Position numbers and translations under genes: made by a program
Shown: positions 23,961 through 35,645 of the stretch, piece by piece
Layout: each line of letters opens with the position of its first letter
How positions within the stretch are numbered: position 1 is the stretch's first letter
NCBI GenBank assembly: GCA_037043015.1
Contig: CM073321.1
Coordinates: 24,053,001-24,117,000 of the forward strand
DNA length: 64,000 nucleotides
Source of the DNA: Bryum argenteum
Lineage: Eukaryota; Streptophyta; Bryopsida; Bryales; Bryaceae
Direction of reading: 5' to 3'
Notes under the pieces: generated by a model
Databases searched by the model: none
The model's input: the letters and a program-made list of their open reading frames with translations, nothing else
Told to the model about the DNA's origin: nothing

Positions 23961-25110
23961 ACTATATATACCATAGCAAGAAGCCGCGCTAGCTGGCTTC
24001 ATTGCTGGTGATTTTTACTTCCAATCTCGATGTCAATCAATACAGTGGAGTATATGTAGCTATTCCCTCCCACATTTGTAGAGAAAATTAAAGGTCGTAA
24101 TTTGTCGGTGAAAGGGAGCTCCGGCATGTGTTATACTAAGCAGGTGTCAATCAAAGGCTTGAATGCTTGTCCTCGTGTGGTGACGGTGGCGAGATCTCCG
24201 AACCCTAAACCAGGTAGATGGAAGCTCGAAGGAATTGCTTGTTTTTGGAATGTCCAGTTCCTAGCTTGGTTTGTTAGTATTGGTTTTGCAAAAATTACAT
24301 TACCCTCCCTGGCCTTTGGCGGTCTTTATGTTTTTGAGGTGATAATTTTGTTTCATTGGATGCAGGCTAGTTAGAATTGTACTAACATTGTATAAGCTTG
24401 TCTATCCCTCGTGTATTTTATTGAGGGATGAGCTGCACCTGTACAAATCAGTGATCATGAATGTAGAAATTTATCACAAATTGCCGCCAAATTTTTTTGT
24501 ATACTGCTATTATAGATCTCAAGCACCAAAGTTAGCCTAAGTGGGCCATTTAACGAAGTCGTTATTATCATCCAAACTCCTTTAAACTTCTATAATTGAG
24601 AAGGTGTATGGAGTCACCATACTCAGATTTTTCTTAAGAACCTTACTTTATCAAGATAAAGCCTCAAGAAAATGGACGTTGATGCTAATAATTACCTCCA
24701 ACCTCAGAAGGGAAATTGGCTGTCTCATTAATTTTTAATTTGTCAATTAATTATAAATGTACCATGAATTAGTTATGAGAAATTGATGAATTGATGATCA
24801 TGTTTTTCCACCTTGGATTAAATTTGTACTCATAGTAACCATTTGTATAAGCAATATGATTTCAAAAGATATTCTTTTGTAATTGTAACTATCTCCTTGT
24901 CGGTATTCACATTTACATCTGAAAATGATAGATCTAACAAAGATACAATCTTATGTGATTTTGTTTATTTAGATACTTGCAAATAAAAGTTGCATAATGA
25001 CTAATAAAATATACTATGCGAAGAGACCGGGATTTGGTTTGTACCGAAGCCTAACTTCAATAACCAAATCATTCAGCATTGTAGAGAGCAATCACATGTG
25101 AAAAAGCCCC
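23961..25110. other. Non-coding 3' part of the CACTA element
   Basis: No gene. A 90-codon open frame at 24,102-24,374 shows no domain. The region becomes AT-rich toward the element end. Confidence 0.4.
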
Positions 25111-25366
25111 TTCTTTTTGTAGTCATGGCTTATGACTGCAACCACTCATATTCTGGTGAGGATTGCTTAAAAGGTGACCACCTCCGTCGATGAACACACT
25201 GAAATTTTGTTCGCGGGCGTTCCCATCAAAGTGCCGCTTTTTGTTGACTACACAATTAACTAAACAATTACTATGGACAGTTTGACTACGATTTTTGACT
25301 CATTCTTGATAATTTGACTAGTCACTCAAGTGCTCCCAGTCAAAAAATCCTGGATTTGTACTAGTG
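25110..25366. repeat. Putative 3' subterminal and terminal sequence of the CACTA element
   Basis: TGACTA/TAGTCA-type motifs lie at about 25,121, 25,132, 25,244, 25,281, 25,295, 25,313 and 25,340. The sequence closes with GGATTTGTACTAGTG ending at 25,366. The inverted form starts CACTAGTAC, as CACTA termini do. No matching left terminus was found. Confidence 0.4.
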
Positions 25367-26601
25367 TAGTATTAGGTTCCTTTATCAGTCTTTCACGTAT
25401 GCACTTAATGAGTATATATGATGCAATATACGATACTTTGGAATGTTTCGGCGTACACCCTTTCACATTTAAGTAGATTATACTTAAATTTTCTTCTATT
25501 CATGATGGTTTTCCCATGTTTTATAAAAGCCTGTCAACAATTTTTTAATTTGGCAAAAAAACTGATACTTATTATTGTATTAAAAATATTCATAATTTTG
25601 GAATTTGTCTTTAATTAGTTAAATATCCATATAAGAAGAAATAAAAAGGAAGCTTAAAATATGATAGACCTTTACACAATATCCTAAATGATATAGCATC
25701 TCGTATTTTGCATAGAAAACCCTAAGAGCTTGTTAGTCTCAAGCTTTGAGAGAAGGTGGTGTGTTTTATTTCCCATCACAAAAGAAATCTACCGTTGTTT
25801 ACAAATTAGGGGGATAAAATTGGTTGATGAACATGCGGTGTGAGCCAATAGTTCATCTTGTAAAATTCATCTTGATTTATAGCAAAAAGAAGGGAGAAAT
25901 GACAGGTGACATGACATTGTAGTTAACCGTTAAAAAATTATTTTCTGCTTTCTCATTTCACATCATATGTATTTAATTTCACACCATATATGTCAAACTC
26001 CACGTCATTATTGTTTTGTTAATTTGGAGTGTTTTCGATGAGTGTCAAAAGTGATTATGAAGTCACTTTTTGTAAGACAATTAATGGTATATAATTGAAG
26101 TGAAATCTATCTAAAATATATGCATTAAGCAATTGCCAAAGAACTTTTAGAAAATGCATGTTAATACGCCATAGTTATATAGAATGCTAAATCATGACTT
26201 TTGATTGAGTCATTAAACTACACATTGTAGCCAACAAGCAACTACAAGATGAAAAATATAGGAAAATGATGATTATATGTTAAACTGTAACCTTGTGCCT
26301 TCTATTAACACAATATTGAGGAAAACCGCTCATGGCCTTTGAAAACCGCACTTGCTCCCTTCCTCATGACTTTATGTGATTTAGAGATTCCAAATAAAAA
26401 TCCGCAAAATTTGCACTTTTTACCAATGCAACCCGGAATAAATGTCAAAATTCCAACCTTAGGTACATCTCATGGTTTTATACATGTTTAGATTAAAAAG
26501 ATATGATACAATAGTATGTATTATATATTTTCTTATATATACACAAACATGTATATATGTTGTATATATTCTAATGCTAAAGCTTCTATACCTATTTGCA
26601 A
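25367..26601. other. AT-rich, gene-free stretch
   Basis: No gene or clear repeat recognised. Confidence 0.5.
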
Positions 26602-29600
26602 CTACTCTAAGTCATCTTCTTCTGTTGCATCTCCACTGTTGTCCACTTGCTCGTCATTAGTTGTATGAGATTGATTTGCCATGTGCTCCAAAAGATGAAA
26701 AGTCATTGCTTTTGGAATAGATATCTCTTTCTCCACACTAGTTTTTTCAACCATACAAGTCTCAAATTTTGAAGATGGTGCCCATGAGGTAATTGCTGTA
26801 TCTAAGTCCACCCAATTCCACGGCTCTTAAGAAGGAATCCATCTTCGTTTTAGGCATTTTTCATATCTATGAGTCTACATGCCTGGATCATCTTGCAGAA
26901 TTGTTGGTTTCGGCCAATACCATATTACCTTCATGCTTCTTGATCTTGCAGAAAAATTTCTTGTAGCCTTCACTTTTCCTAGAAAAAAAGGTATGTCTAA
27001 CCTCATATCATCGATACTGCTATTCATAGCAACAAAATGTCCAACTTTAACATCGTTAAATGGATCAAATTTTGGATAAGGCTCCAATGTGGATTCCTCC
27101 AAAGATGTAACATGTGCCGTATAGGGAGTTCCTTACTTCCTTGTGGGTTTGTAACTTCTCTTTTGTGGTTTGTCACGTCTCAGCCCAAAATATCTCCTCT
27201 CTTGTACTTCTGGAAGATGATTCAAGATTGTTGGTGCGTCTAAAATGCCTTGGCCTACTTGAAGTCCTCCAGGTCCATCTATATTCCCCTCCCTCTCAAC
27301 ATGGTTTTGCGACTCCATACATTCAGGCCAAAAGTTCAATTGTTCCCACACTTGTAAGCTGCTTTTCTTGGAAATTTCTTCGAGATATCGTAACAACCAC
27401 TTTGTATTGTCAATGGCTTGTAGATTACGCTTAACATGCATGAATTTTAAGACGCATCGTTCTTTCCATTTAATAAATCCCTCCAAAGCTCTCATTTCTT
27501 ATTCAGCTGCCTCTTCCACTTTGGCGAACTCCCGTTTTGAACCTCCTCCCGGCACTTCATTTAGGGATTGATAGCCGTTTGCAGGCTCCCAAGATGAATC
27601 TCGAGCATAGTCCTTGCTCTGAACAAATGGTTTATTGTTTTTCAAATAAAACCTAAAGTGATGGGGTTTGGAAATCCCCGTGAATGCGTCCGGACCTGTA
27701 TACATGTATGAAGTGATGAATTTCTTCAACTCCCAGATGTATTCCAAGTGACGAGAACTCTTGAATGATTCTGTCAGAGATGTACCTCCTTTCACCAAGT
27801 CTAACAGTTGTTGCATTGAATCGATGTCTTGGCGCTTTAGTACTCTAGATATAACACTGAATCTTTTATCTATGTCCTCATGTGTGTGCCCAACAAGAAA
27901 AAAAGCTAAATGTATCTCTGCAAAATAGTCCAAACCCACAAGTGCAACAGACGTACCAAACATGTATAGGTTCTTGTTTTCTCTGCCATAGTTGTCCGCT
28001 TGGATGCGTAAGGTTGGAGGAAGAATGCCACCACGTTGAGCTTTCACATCGGCAATAGCATACATTATTGATGTAATCACTTCATTGCTATCATGCTTAT
28101 GATGGGAGTCAATCCAAACATCACAATACAATCCTTCTCCGTGTACGAGTACACCACACAAATGTGTCTTCACATAGCGTCGTTTCATTCCCTTCACTGA
28201 TTGCCGTAACTTTGGTACCATTGTAGTATTTTGGTCCATCCCATCAACGATCAAGCAAAGAGATTGGTTTGGAAACAATTTCGCATTATCTATAGCCTCC
28301 CAGTAATCCTTCCTCTCTTCAATCTGTAATGCTTGATGTAGTAACAAGTTTTCCTCAATCAAACGCTTTTGTGTTGGATTTGTGGTACTTGACTCTAAGC
28401 ATGTTCGGTATTCCCAACAAATCTGGTATTTGGAAAATCGAGAGTTTGGTGGTATCTGTAAGTAAGTATACTCTTCGCGCCGCATACAATATAATGAACA
28501 CTCCCCAGGTGATTTTTCAAGTGTCAATTTCTCCACTTTTGTTGACATTGCTAGAAAAACATCCTTTCGTGTAGTATTTACAGGTAGTAGTACTAGTGGC
28601 ACCATTTCATTATCACTCCTTTTCAGACATTGTCTATGAGGTTGAGTGCATCCGGCTTCTCTTACAAATCTCTCAAACATTGTCCTCATTGATTGTACTC
28701 CGGGTGATGTACGTGATACATGGACAGTATTTCCGTGTACTGCCGATATTCTGCCATTGCATTGGATGTCATGTACTTCTCAAACAATCCCCTTGCTTCT
28801 GATGTCTGATTTTAGTTCTTCAATCGGCCTTCTTGAATATCCAAGCGCGATTGCATAGCAACCATTGCATATGTCTTGCCGACAAAGTTTTGTCTCAAAC
28901 TTATTCGTTTCAGCGTTGTAAACATCTGTAAAGCTCTCAAGAATCCAAGATGCCCTCTCCTCATACTTCTCTGATCCCCATGCTTTGAATCGCTTCATCA
29001 ATACAACACTTGTTTTCAACTTCTCCAAGCATCCTTTTGAGCAATTTTTTGAACGCAAGTAAATTTGCACATTTCTGAGTGTTACTTTCTTAGACCGTGC
29101 CATCCCAATTTTTCTTGGTCTTCCTTCTTGCGTTTGACGTTGAACCATCACATACTTTGGCTTCTGAGACCTTTTGGCAATCCATCAATTCCAGATACAC
29201 TGCGTATGTGGTGTATCACTGACGGACTTTGTTCATGTGGTGAATTGTTGCAACCTCCGTCGTGGTTCTCACTTTTGAAATTTGAATTCTGATCTACATT
29301 GTTGTTCGATCCAGGGGGCCCTTCTTTAGAAAAATCAAAACGGCGGGAAACATCAAAAAACTCGAACTATTACCATTGTAATATTCAATTGCTTTGATTG
29401 AATCCTTTGACCATCGAATAATGTGCTCAATGCAATCTACCATGAATTCGCCATCTATATTTGTATCCGCAAGTCCTGTTGCATGAACTTCTAAAATACG
29501 GACAGGGCATTGATGGGGAAACAAAATAAGACCTCCAACATTGTCGCCTACTTGAAATTTTGTCTCTAGAATTCCTCTTCCTATGACTGTTCCATTTCTA

Positions 29601-29893
29601 TCTTTTAGATGCACACCAACCTGTTCCTTACTCTTACAAAATATGCCAAAGTCAAAGGAGAACTATTGCGTCGATTATGGCCTGATGTAGATGCTAAAAT
29701 TTTGTCTCGTCAATGATGATTGTCCATGACTTCCGTGACTTTGCTCTTGGGTTGGTGTAACGTGATTGATGGACGGAAGAACATTCTCCTTATTGCTCAT
29801 ATATTCTCCCCAATCCATATCCAACCTACACTTTGACACCATGAATGAAATTTTATTAAATACATTGCTAAATACATTCACATATTTTGGCAA
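26602..29893 (-). pseudogene. DUF7869-like transposase (probable RNase H fold), decayed by stops
   Basis: From 29,151 down to 26,602 one minus-strand frame stays open except for TGA 28780-28782, TAA 27499-27501, TAA 27133-27135, TAG 26875-26877 and TAA 26827-26829; all fit C-to-T changes in CGA, CAA or CAG. Core motifs are LCLIVDGMDQNT, IQADNYGRENKN and FFLVGHTHEDIDKRFS. Together these acidic positions resemble the DUF7869 family, which looks like a DDE/RNase H-type transposase core. Upstream, CNGCYAIALGYSRR forms part of the N-terminal region. More coding sequence, shifted by frame changes near 29,165 and 29,320, lies at 29.3-29.9 kb (VGVHLKDRNGTVIGRG and DMDWGEYMSNKENV). The C-terminus is acidic (NSGDATEEDDLE). 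No terminal repeats were found. The family call is from memory of motifs. Confidence 0.65.
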
Positions 29894-30507
29894 TCCCTAA
29901 TGTGTACAAATAGATTTGTATTTTTTGGGACTAAGAGTTTATAAAAACATTTATATACACACAATCCTAAATGGATTTGTTTGTGAACAACTCAAAAATA
30001 CTGGGCCAATCCATTCAAAGACACATTAACTACATGTTTTTCCATTAGTAAATCTTTGAAATTACTCTTAAGTTGATGCTAAGCTAATTAAGGTTAAGTT
30101 GGGAGATTTCTTTACTATCAAGCTTAGTAATTAAACCGATAATTAAATTGTAACTTAAAGTACGTAAATAGATTATACTAAAGGGATCTTAAATATTTTA
30201 TTTTTCATTTTAAAAATAGATGGTAGAAACCTTTTATACGTATTACGTTTCCTAATATTCCATATAGACTAATATGAAAATCTAATTAGAAGAGCAAATT
30301 AATATGAAATTTTGTTAACCTCAAGTGTACTTGGAATAGATTTTTGTCAAAAGAAAATTAACCGTCTAGTCAGAAACACCTATTATATATGTGGTTTTAA
30401 GCTTGTATAGTTTTTTGTTGACTAAACAAATGTGTTGTACAACACATGCGCTACCTTCAAATACTTCACGTCATGAACTTTGATATTACTCCCTACAAAG
30501 ACAAAAC

Positions 30508-30571
30508 GCTACAAATACAAAATGCTACTAATACAAAATTCTACAAATACAAAATGCTACAAATACAAAAT
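30508..30571. repeat. 16-bp tandem repeat, four copies
   Basis: Unit GCTACAAATACAAAAT, exactly four units of 16 bp with two substitutions in all. Confidence 0.9.
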
Positions 30572-31622
30572 GCAGTGAATCAACAAAGCACCTTAAGATA
30601 TATGTACAACCTTTGTAGTAGAACACATATTTTATAAAACTTAGAAGCATACAATTTAATTACAATTCTCAAAGCTTATGTCATTTTCAATATTAATTTT
30701 TGAATTTCTAATTCTAGGAAAAAATCATCAAATACGGTCATAGATGACTTGAAAATAGCCAATTATCTCTTTAAAATATTCTATGCTAGTTTCGTCATTT
30801 ATCTCTAATATAGTAATATTTCTCAATGAAGAATACACTTACGAAGAGGAACCTTCAATACATCCTGTATAACATTTTCAATTATGTTTACAAATGGCGC
30901 TTGCAGCATTTAACCTCTAAACTTCCCATGGGAATAGTAGATACAAGGAGGTATAAATGATAATTCATTGAACAAAAAACTCAAAATTGATATTAAGTAT
31001 GAATAATTGCACATTAATAAACATTGAACTAAAGCACTGTATGCCTAGCCGTAATTTTAGATTTTCCAAGACTTAAGTACTATTAAGAAGAATCCTAACT
31101 ACCTAACTCGTAGGTTTCGAAATTTTTTAGATTTTAAATACTAAAAACTCATATGGAGAAGTATTAAATGTAAATGTTTAGGTAAAATTTATATACTTGA
31201 TCTCACAAGTACATACTCAAAAAAGTAACAAACTCAGAAGTTTCACTTTGCATTGGATAAATGCAATTTCAAAAGCATTTGGTAGTTTTGAGGCCTTTTA
31301 TATGTCAAACAATTGGCGGACATGGAGTACAAAAGATATTCAATAGCAACTTCAAAGTTATATTACACCTCTTCATAAACTCTATACAAAAATAACTGTG
31401 CTTTCTAATTAGGGTGAGATTTTGAAAGCAAATTTTATTTTCAAAACTCTCAAAAGGGATGGCAATTTCAAAAATTTAATAATCTTATGGGATTTGCGGT
31501 TCCAAAGATCAAACATTCAAAGGTAGGTAAAAAAAACTTTCCTCAAGTAGAGGTTTGAAGTTCTATGTGGAGTTTTTTAATTTGCATATTTTCATCTACA
31601 CCATAGAGTCACCTGAAGCAAT

Positions 31623-31693
31623 CAATATTCATCTACAGTAAACAATATTCATCTACAGTAAACAATATTCATTTACAGTAAACAATATTCATC
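31623..31693. repeat. 20-bp tandem repeat, 3.5 copies
   Basis: Unit CAATATTCATCTACAGTAAA at 31623, 31643 and 31663, then a partial copy to 31693; one substitution in the third unit. Confidence 0.9.
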
Positions 31694-32190
31694 CATGTGC
31701 ATAAGTCGTTTCTCTAAAAGCGAATCCAAACTTACCAGCTGCTTGCCTTCGATTCTAACTCTAGCTGTTGTTTTTCTTTGACCTCACCATCTTTTTGAGA
31801 ATCTTGTCGTCAACGTTGCATTATCGATATCGTAACCACCATTTTCATGCTGCCAAAAACAAAAATGTCACTTCCAATTTTGTCACTGCCTCTCTGTGTT
31901 CTCTCTTCCTTCTCCTTCTCAACAAGTACAATCAGATCACAATCACAATCACTTTCACTTCCCCCTTTCGAGAGTGGACAAACCATCTATTGAGATTCAA
32001 TAGAGGGAGAGAGAAAATACAACACACTCAAAGCTTACAAGTAGTAGAGCAAAGAATGCTTGAATGAGATACACACTCATTCTAAGCACTTACTTATATA
32101 TCCAAGTGAAGGCACGAGGTGCTACAACAAAGATAAGGTTTGAGTGATCAAGATCACTCTACAAACGATAGACTACTAGAGGACCTTTTC

Positions 32191-32306
32191 TCTCTACATA
32201 CAATAAGGCTCTAGTGGTCCATCCTTCTCTACATACGATAAGGCTCTTGTGGACAAGCCTTCTCCATATACGATAAGACTCTATTCGTCCAACCCTCTCC
32301 ACATAC
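32191..32306. repeat. 35-bp tandem repeat, about 3.3 copies
   Basis: Units start at 32191, 32226, 32261 and 32296 with the common pattern TCTCTACATACGATAAGGCT followed by a variable part. Spacing is exactly 35 bp. Confidence 0.85.
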
Positions 32307-34639
32307 TCTAATCAACTCTAGTTACCCTTAGTAACTACGAGCAATCTAATCTTCAACAATCTAATCACAAACCACACTAGTTTCTAGCTAGTTAGTGCCT
32401 TGAAGATATTTGACATAGTATATCCAAAGCGCCATCATAAGATCACTCTTTTGGAAAACAAGTCCATGAAAAATTGATAGTAATCAAAATGACATATATG
32501 CCCCATGTTTCAAAATCCTGAAATAAATATCAATTGCACGAAAATGCATGCCACAAAATGACCTAGATTTAAATCTGGCATAATAACAAAAGGGACATGG
32601 TCAAAGTATTCAAGTGGTCATGGCAATGCCGCGAGGGCATACTAGATATGGATTAAATATTAAACTGGCTCTAAAAATATTGTAATAAAAATTTCCACTA
32701 TACTTTACACACACTGTAAAAATTTGGGGAAAATATCAAATTCAAGTGTTATAAGTAGGTGTCCAGAAGCTGCAAAAACCTCATTTGTAGTTTACAAAAC
32801 TCTATGAATTTATGCAGATAACTAGATACCCTTTGTAGCTAGATAACTCTCACCAGTTCTCAATAACAACCTTTTGAAGCCACAAGTTATTTCTCATGTT
32901 TTCAATTCATTATTTCACAAGTGTTAGATAATCTTCTAGTGCCCCAACAGTCACTTTATAATTATTCTTCAAACAATCAAACTTGCAAGTATTAATACTC
33001 ATACAATTAGAACTATAAATACACGTACAAATTAACAAAGAGAGGAGTGTTTTTACATTGTGCAATCACCTTTCTAAGTGTTTATTTAATTAATCTATTT
33101 ATTTATTTTTGTTTTGTTTGTTGTAAGGTATTTTCATTATTATTTTTCTAACATATTTTGCCTTATCATGTAAAATATAATTGATTTATAAATTTAGTTT
33201 GTTAGATGCAATGTATAAATTACCATGTCAATGAAATCTAATAGACAAAACATAGTGCAACCCACCTTATTTTTTACCAAAGTTGTTTAGACTATGGTAA
33301 TCCCATTCAGAGAAGTATTTCATAAAGAAGGTTTTGTCATGGGCTAAGGCCCGGTTAAAAGCTCGGATGTACACTCGCTAGTCTGAGATAATTTCAGTTC
33401 AAAAATAGAAGTTTAGAGCTTAATGTAAAAGCTTAATGTAAATGCTAACTATTAGTTCGTTAAGGTAAAAGCTAGACAAAGTAAAAGATATTAGTATATA
33501 AGTAAACACTTATTCATTGTAGGATTAATTTTTGGATTGATATCATTCTCCTCTATATGTGATTGTTATGACATCTACACTTCTACAGGTTTGTTGTGAA
33601 CAATTGAATTCTTCAAATGGAAAAAAAAGTTTTTACTAAATAGTTAAAGATATTAGTACTTAGAAATATTCTATAGTGGGAGAAAAAAATTCATAATCAT
33701 AAGTAAGAATCTCCTATTCTTTCATGCGCAAGAATTATAACATTCTCCAACATTTCAAGTTTAGGTCATCAAAACGACATTTATCGTCAGTATCATATTT
33801 CATCCAAATACATTCATCCAGCATAGTCAATTTCCAAAAGAAAAAGTGGTTAATTGTGATGATCCGTTCAATCTTTGACCAAAAAGGTCATCGTTGTCTC
33901 GTAGTTTCCACTGGACGAGGCTTTCGTGATGAAAAGAATGGCATTCCCCGTTCAATTGAGTATTTCCCCATCATTCTCTGGCACCAAAGTCTCGACGAAA
34001 TCTGCTGCTCATTCATGGTCTCAAAAACAACTTGTCGATGGTACAATCACTCTAGCAAAGGCGCGCTAAAACGAAGTCATTGTCTATCCTCGACATCATT
34101 AGTTGCAGTGGTTGGAGGGTGACATTCATTGTGACGCTTTTCCCAAGGCATTGTGAGCCAACAAAGAAGTTGATTCCCAGGAACACGGTGATCCGGCAAA
34201 GAAGTCGCAGATGTTCACGACTTACCAGGACGAGTAGACGACGGTGTCGATCGAGGTGTCCGCGGGAGAGCGGAGCTGGGGAAGTTCTACGGCTGAGCGA
34301 CGTTGGAGAATCGAGCCCGGGTTGCACATCTATCCGTCGGCGGATGGGGAGCGAACCCTAATCACCTCGTTCAAGTCCATGCGACCGTAACGAATGTCTA
34401 AACACAGACGGGACACGACGCTGCTCATATAGGGCTCAGTCTTTCCATCGTCTCCCTCGTCCTCGCCCCAGAGGTTTGCGGGCGAGGACCTCTATCCTCC
34501 TTTTTCCCGCCTCGAACGGAGGTCTGCGGCTAGAGAGCTCTTGGCTCCCTGCTCCTGCCTCTCTCTCTGTTTGAGAAGAAGAAATGCATGGAAAAAAGGA
34601 GCTTGAAGAGGATTTCTGGTTTTAGGGTAGTCTGGCGGT

Positions 34640-35645
34640 TTGGATCTTATGACGGCGGCGCGATGGACGCCGCTTCAACCGCTTCTGCTTTCGACGGTTG
34701 CGCAATGGACGCCAGCATGTATGGGCCTTTGTAGATTCAGCTTTCGTTTGCCATTTCAAAAATTCCTTGGCCTACCTCAGATAATGCAGATTCTAGAGTT
34801 CATGAAAATTCTATCAGTCCGTCGCCTTTTCAGAAGCGAGAACGAGGAAATTTCATCCAGAGATAGACGGAAGAAGCTACCACTATAAGATGCAGCAGAC
34901 TGTTGAGCAATCTGGTGTGAGCCAGCTCCAATTGCATACAACAAGCTTTGTAGGCTAATCAGCAAGTGCAAGCGAGCGCTGAGGTAGGTCATTTCCCCCC
35001 TTATCTTCTACAATCATTGCATGGAGCTCTCGTGGATCATTCATTTTCTGTGAGTATGTTTGGTGTTATTGTGCAATGGGTCCTTATACAAGTAAAGCAT
35101 ATCGAAGTAACTACTGGGTGTCAACGTTTGTGGTTATTGCTTCGCAATCCTGGCTCTTGCTTTGTTCTTTGCAAATTGGGTAAAGCTTCTTTGGAATCAT
35201 CAAGTGACTATGTGAGAGTTTTTAAATAACGAAGGGAACTCGTTCTCTATCAACCCACGAGAGGAATTTGTTAGGATTTAGCGATGCATTGTCGCCAGGT
35301 GAGGTTTGCAGGGAGGTGCTATAGATGCGCCTCGAGCATGGGTTTGTTTTGTTTACAAAATTTTGAAATTTGGTGTTCAGTTTTGTTTTTCTTGTGTAAA
35401 GAAAGGAAAGTGATGAAAGCTTGTTGATTGTAGCGAATCGAGAAGCTTAGGCCGGAGGAGTTCAAGGAGAAGAAGTTCTGGAAAAGTGAGTTGTACATCA
35501 GCAGAGGCAAGAAGATTCACAATGCCTTGGCGCTTACCAAGGTGGGAGTCATGACCGCACTCATGATGCTCGTCGCTAACAAGTTCGTGAAGGAAGCTGC
35601 AAGCAAAACCAATGACACCCCTGGCAACTTCCAAGGTGATGGCAG
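34640..35645 (+). pseudogene. Degenerate coding segment of unknown family with two exons
   Basis: A second exon at 35434-35645 lies between TTGATTGTAG and the donor GTAAAT. It reads RIEKLRPEEFKEKKFW, then ISRGKKIHNALALTKVGVMT and LMMLVANKFVKEAASK, a fully protein-like sequence with a hydrophobic middle. The first exon ends at 34983 before GTAGGT. In the phase matching exon 2 its last part is Gln-rich (QQVQASAE) with in-frame TGA and TAG upstream, again compatible with CGA and CAG. Further upstream (34,650-34,730) a frame reads SYDGGAMDAASTASAF. Family not recognised. It may be a captured or duplicated host gene. Later acidic fragments at 36.5-36.9 kb may or may not belong. Confidence 0.4.

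Larger units (their letters stand above)
15480..25366 (+). mobile_element. CACTA (En/Spm) transposon with SET-gene cargo and nested insertion
   Basis: A tnp2-type transposase gene (17.0-24.0 kb, +) defines the element. Its right end is probably 25,366, where the sequence ends in GTACTAGTG, the TAGTG expected at the 3' terminus of a CACTA element. TGACTA/TAGTCA motifs cluster at 15.5-15.66 kb and again at 25.1-25.35 kb, as expected of subterminal transposase-binding repeats. I could not find the matching 5' CACTA terminus, so the left boundary is a guess and the divergent gene at 11.7-15.2 kb may or may not belong. A SET-domain pseudogene lies inside, and a GC-rich element of about 3.3 kb splits the transposase gene. 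Confidence 0.5.
29894..34600. other. Long AT-rich gene-free region with short tandem repeats
   Basis: No convincing gene over 4.7 kb. It holds three tandem repeats, listed separately. Open frames such as 31,768-32,067 lie over repeats or low-complexity DNA and show no domain. Confidence 0.5.

Noticed and set aside
26472-26660. Short hydrophobic open frame in AT-rich DNA
   Set aside because: Composition follows AT richness and it overlaps the end of the DUF7869-like gene on the other strand.
30496-32310. CRISPR-like arrays at the short tandem repeats
   Set aside because: Units are contiguous with no spacers, in eukaryotic DNA; they are ordinary minisatellites.
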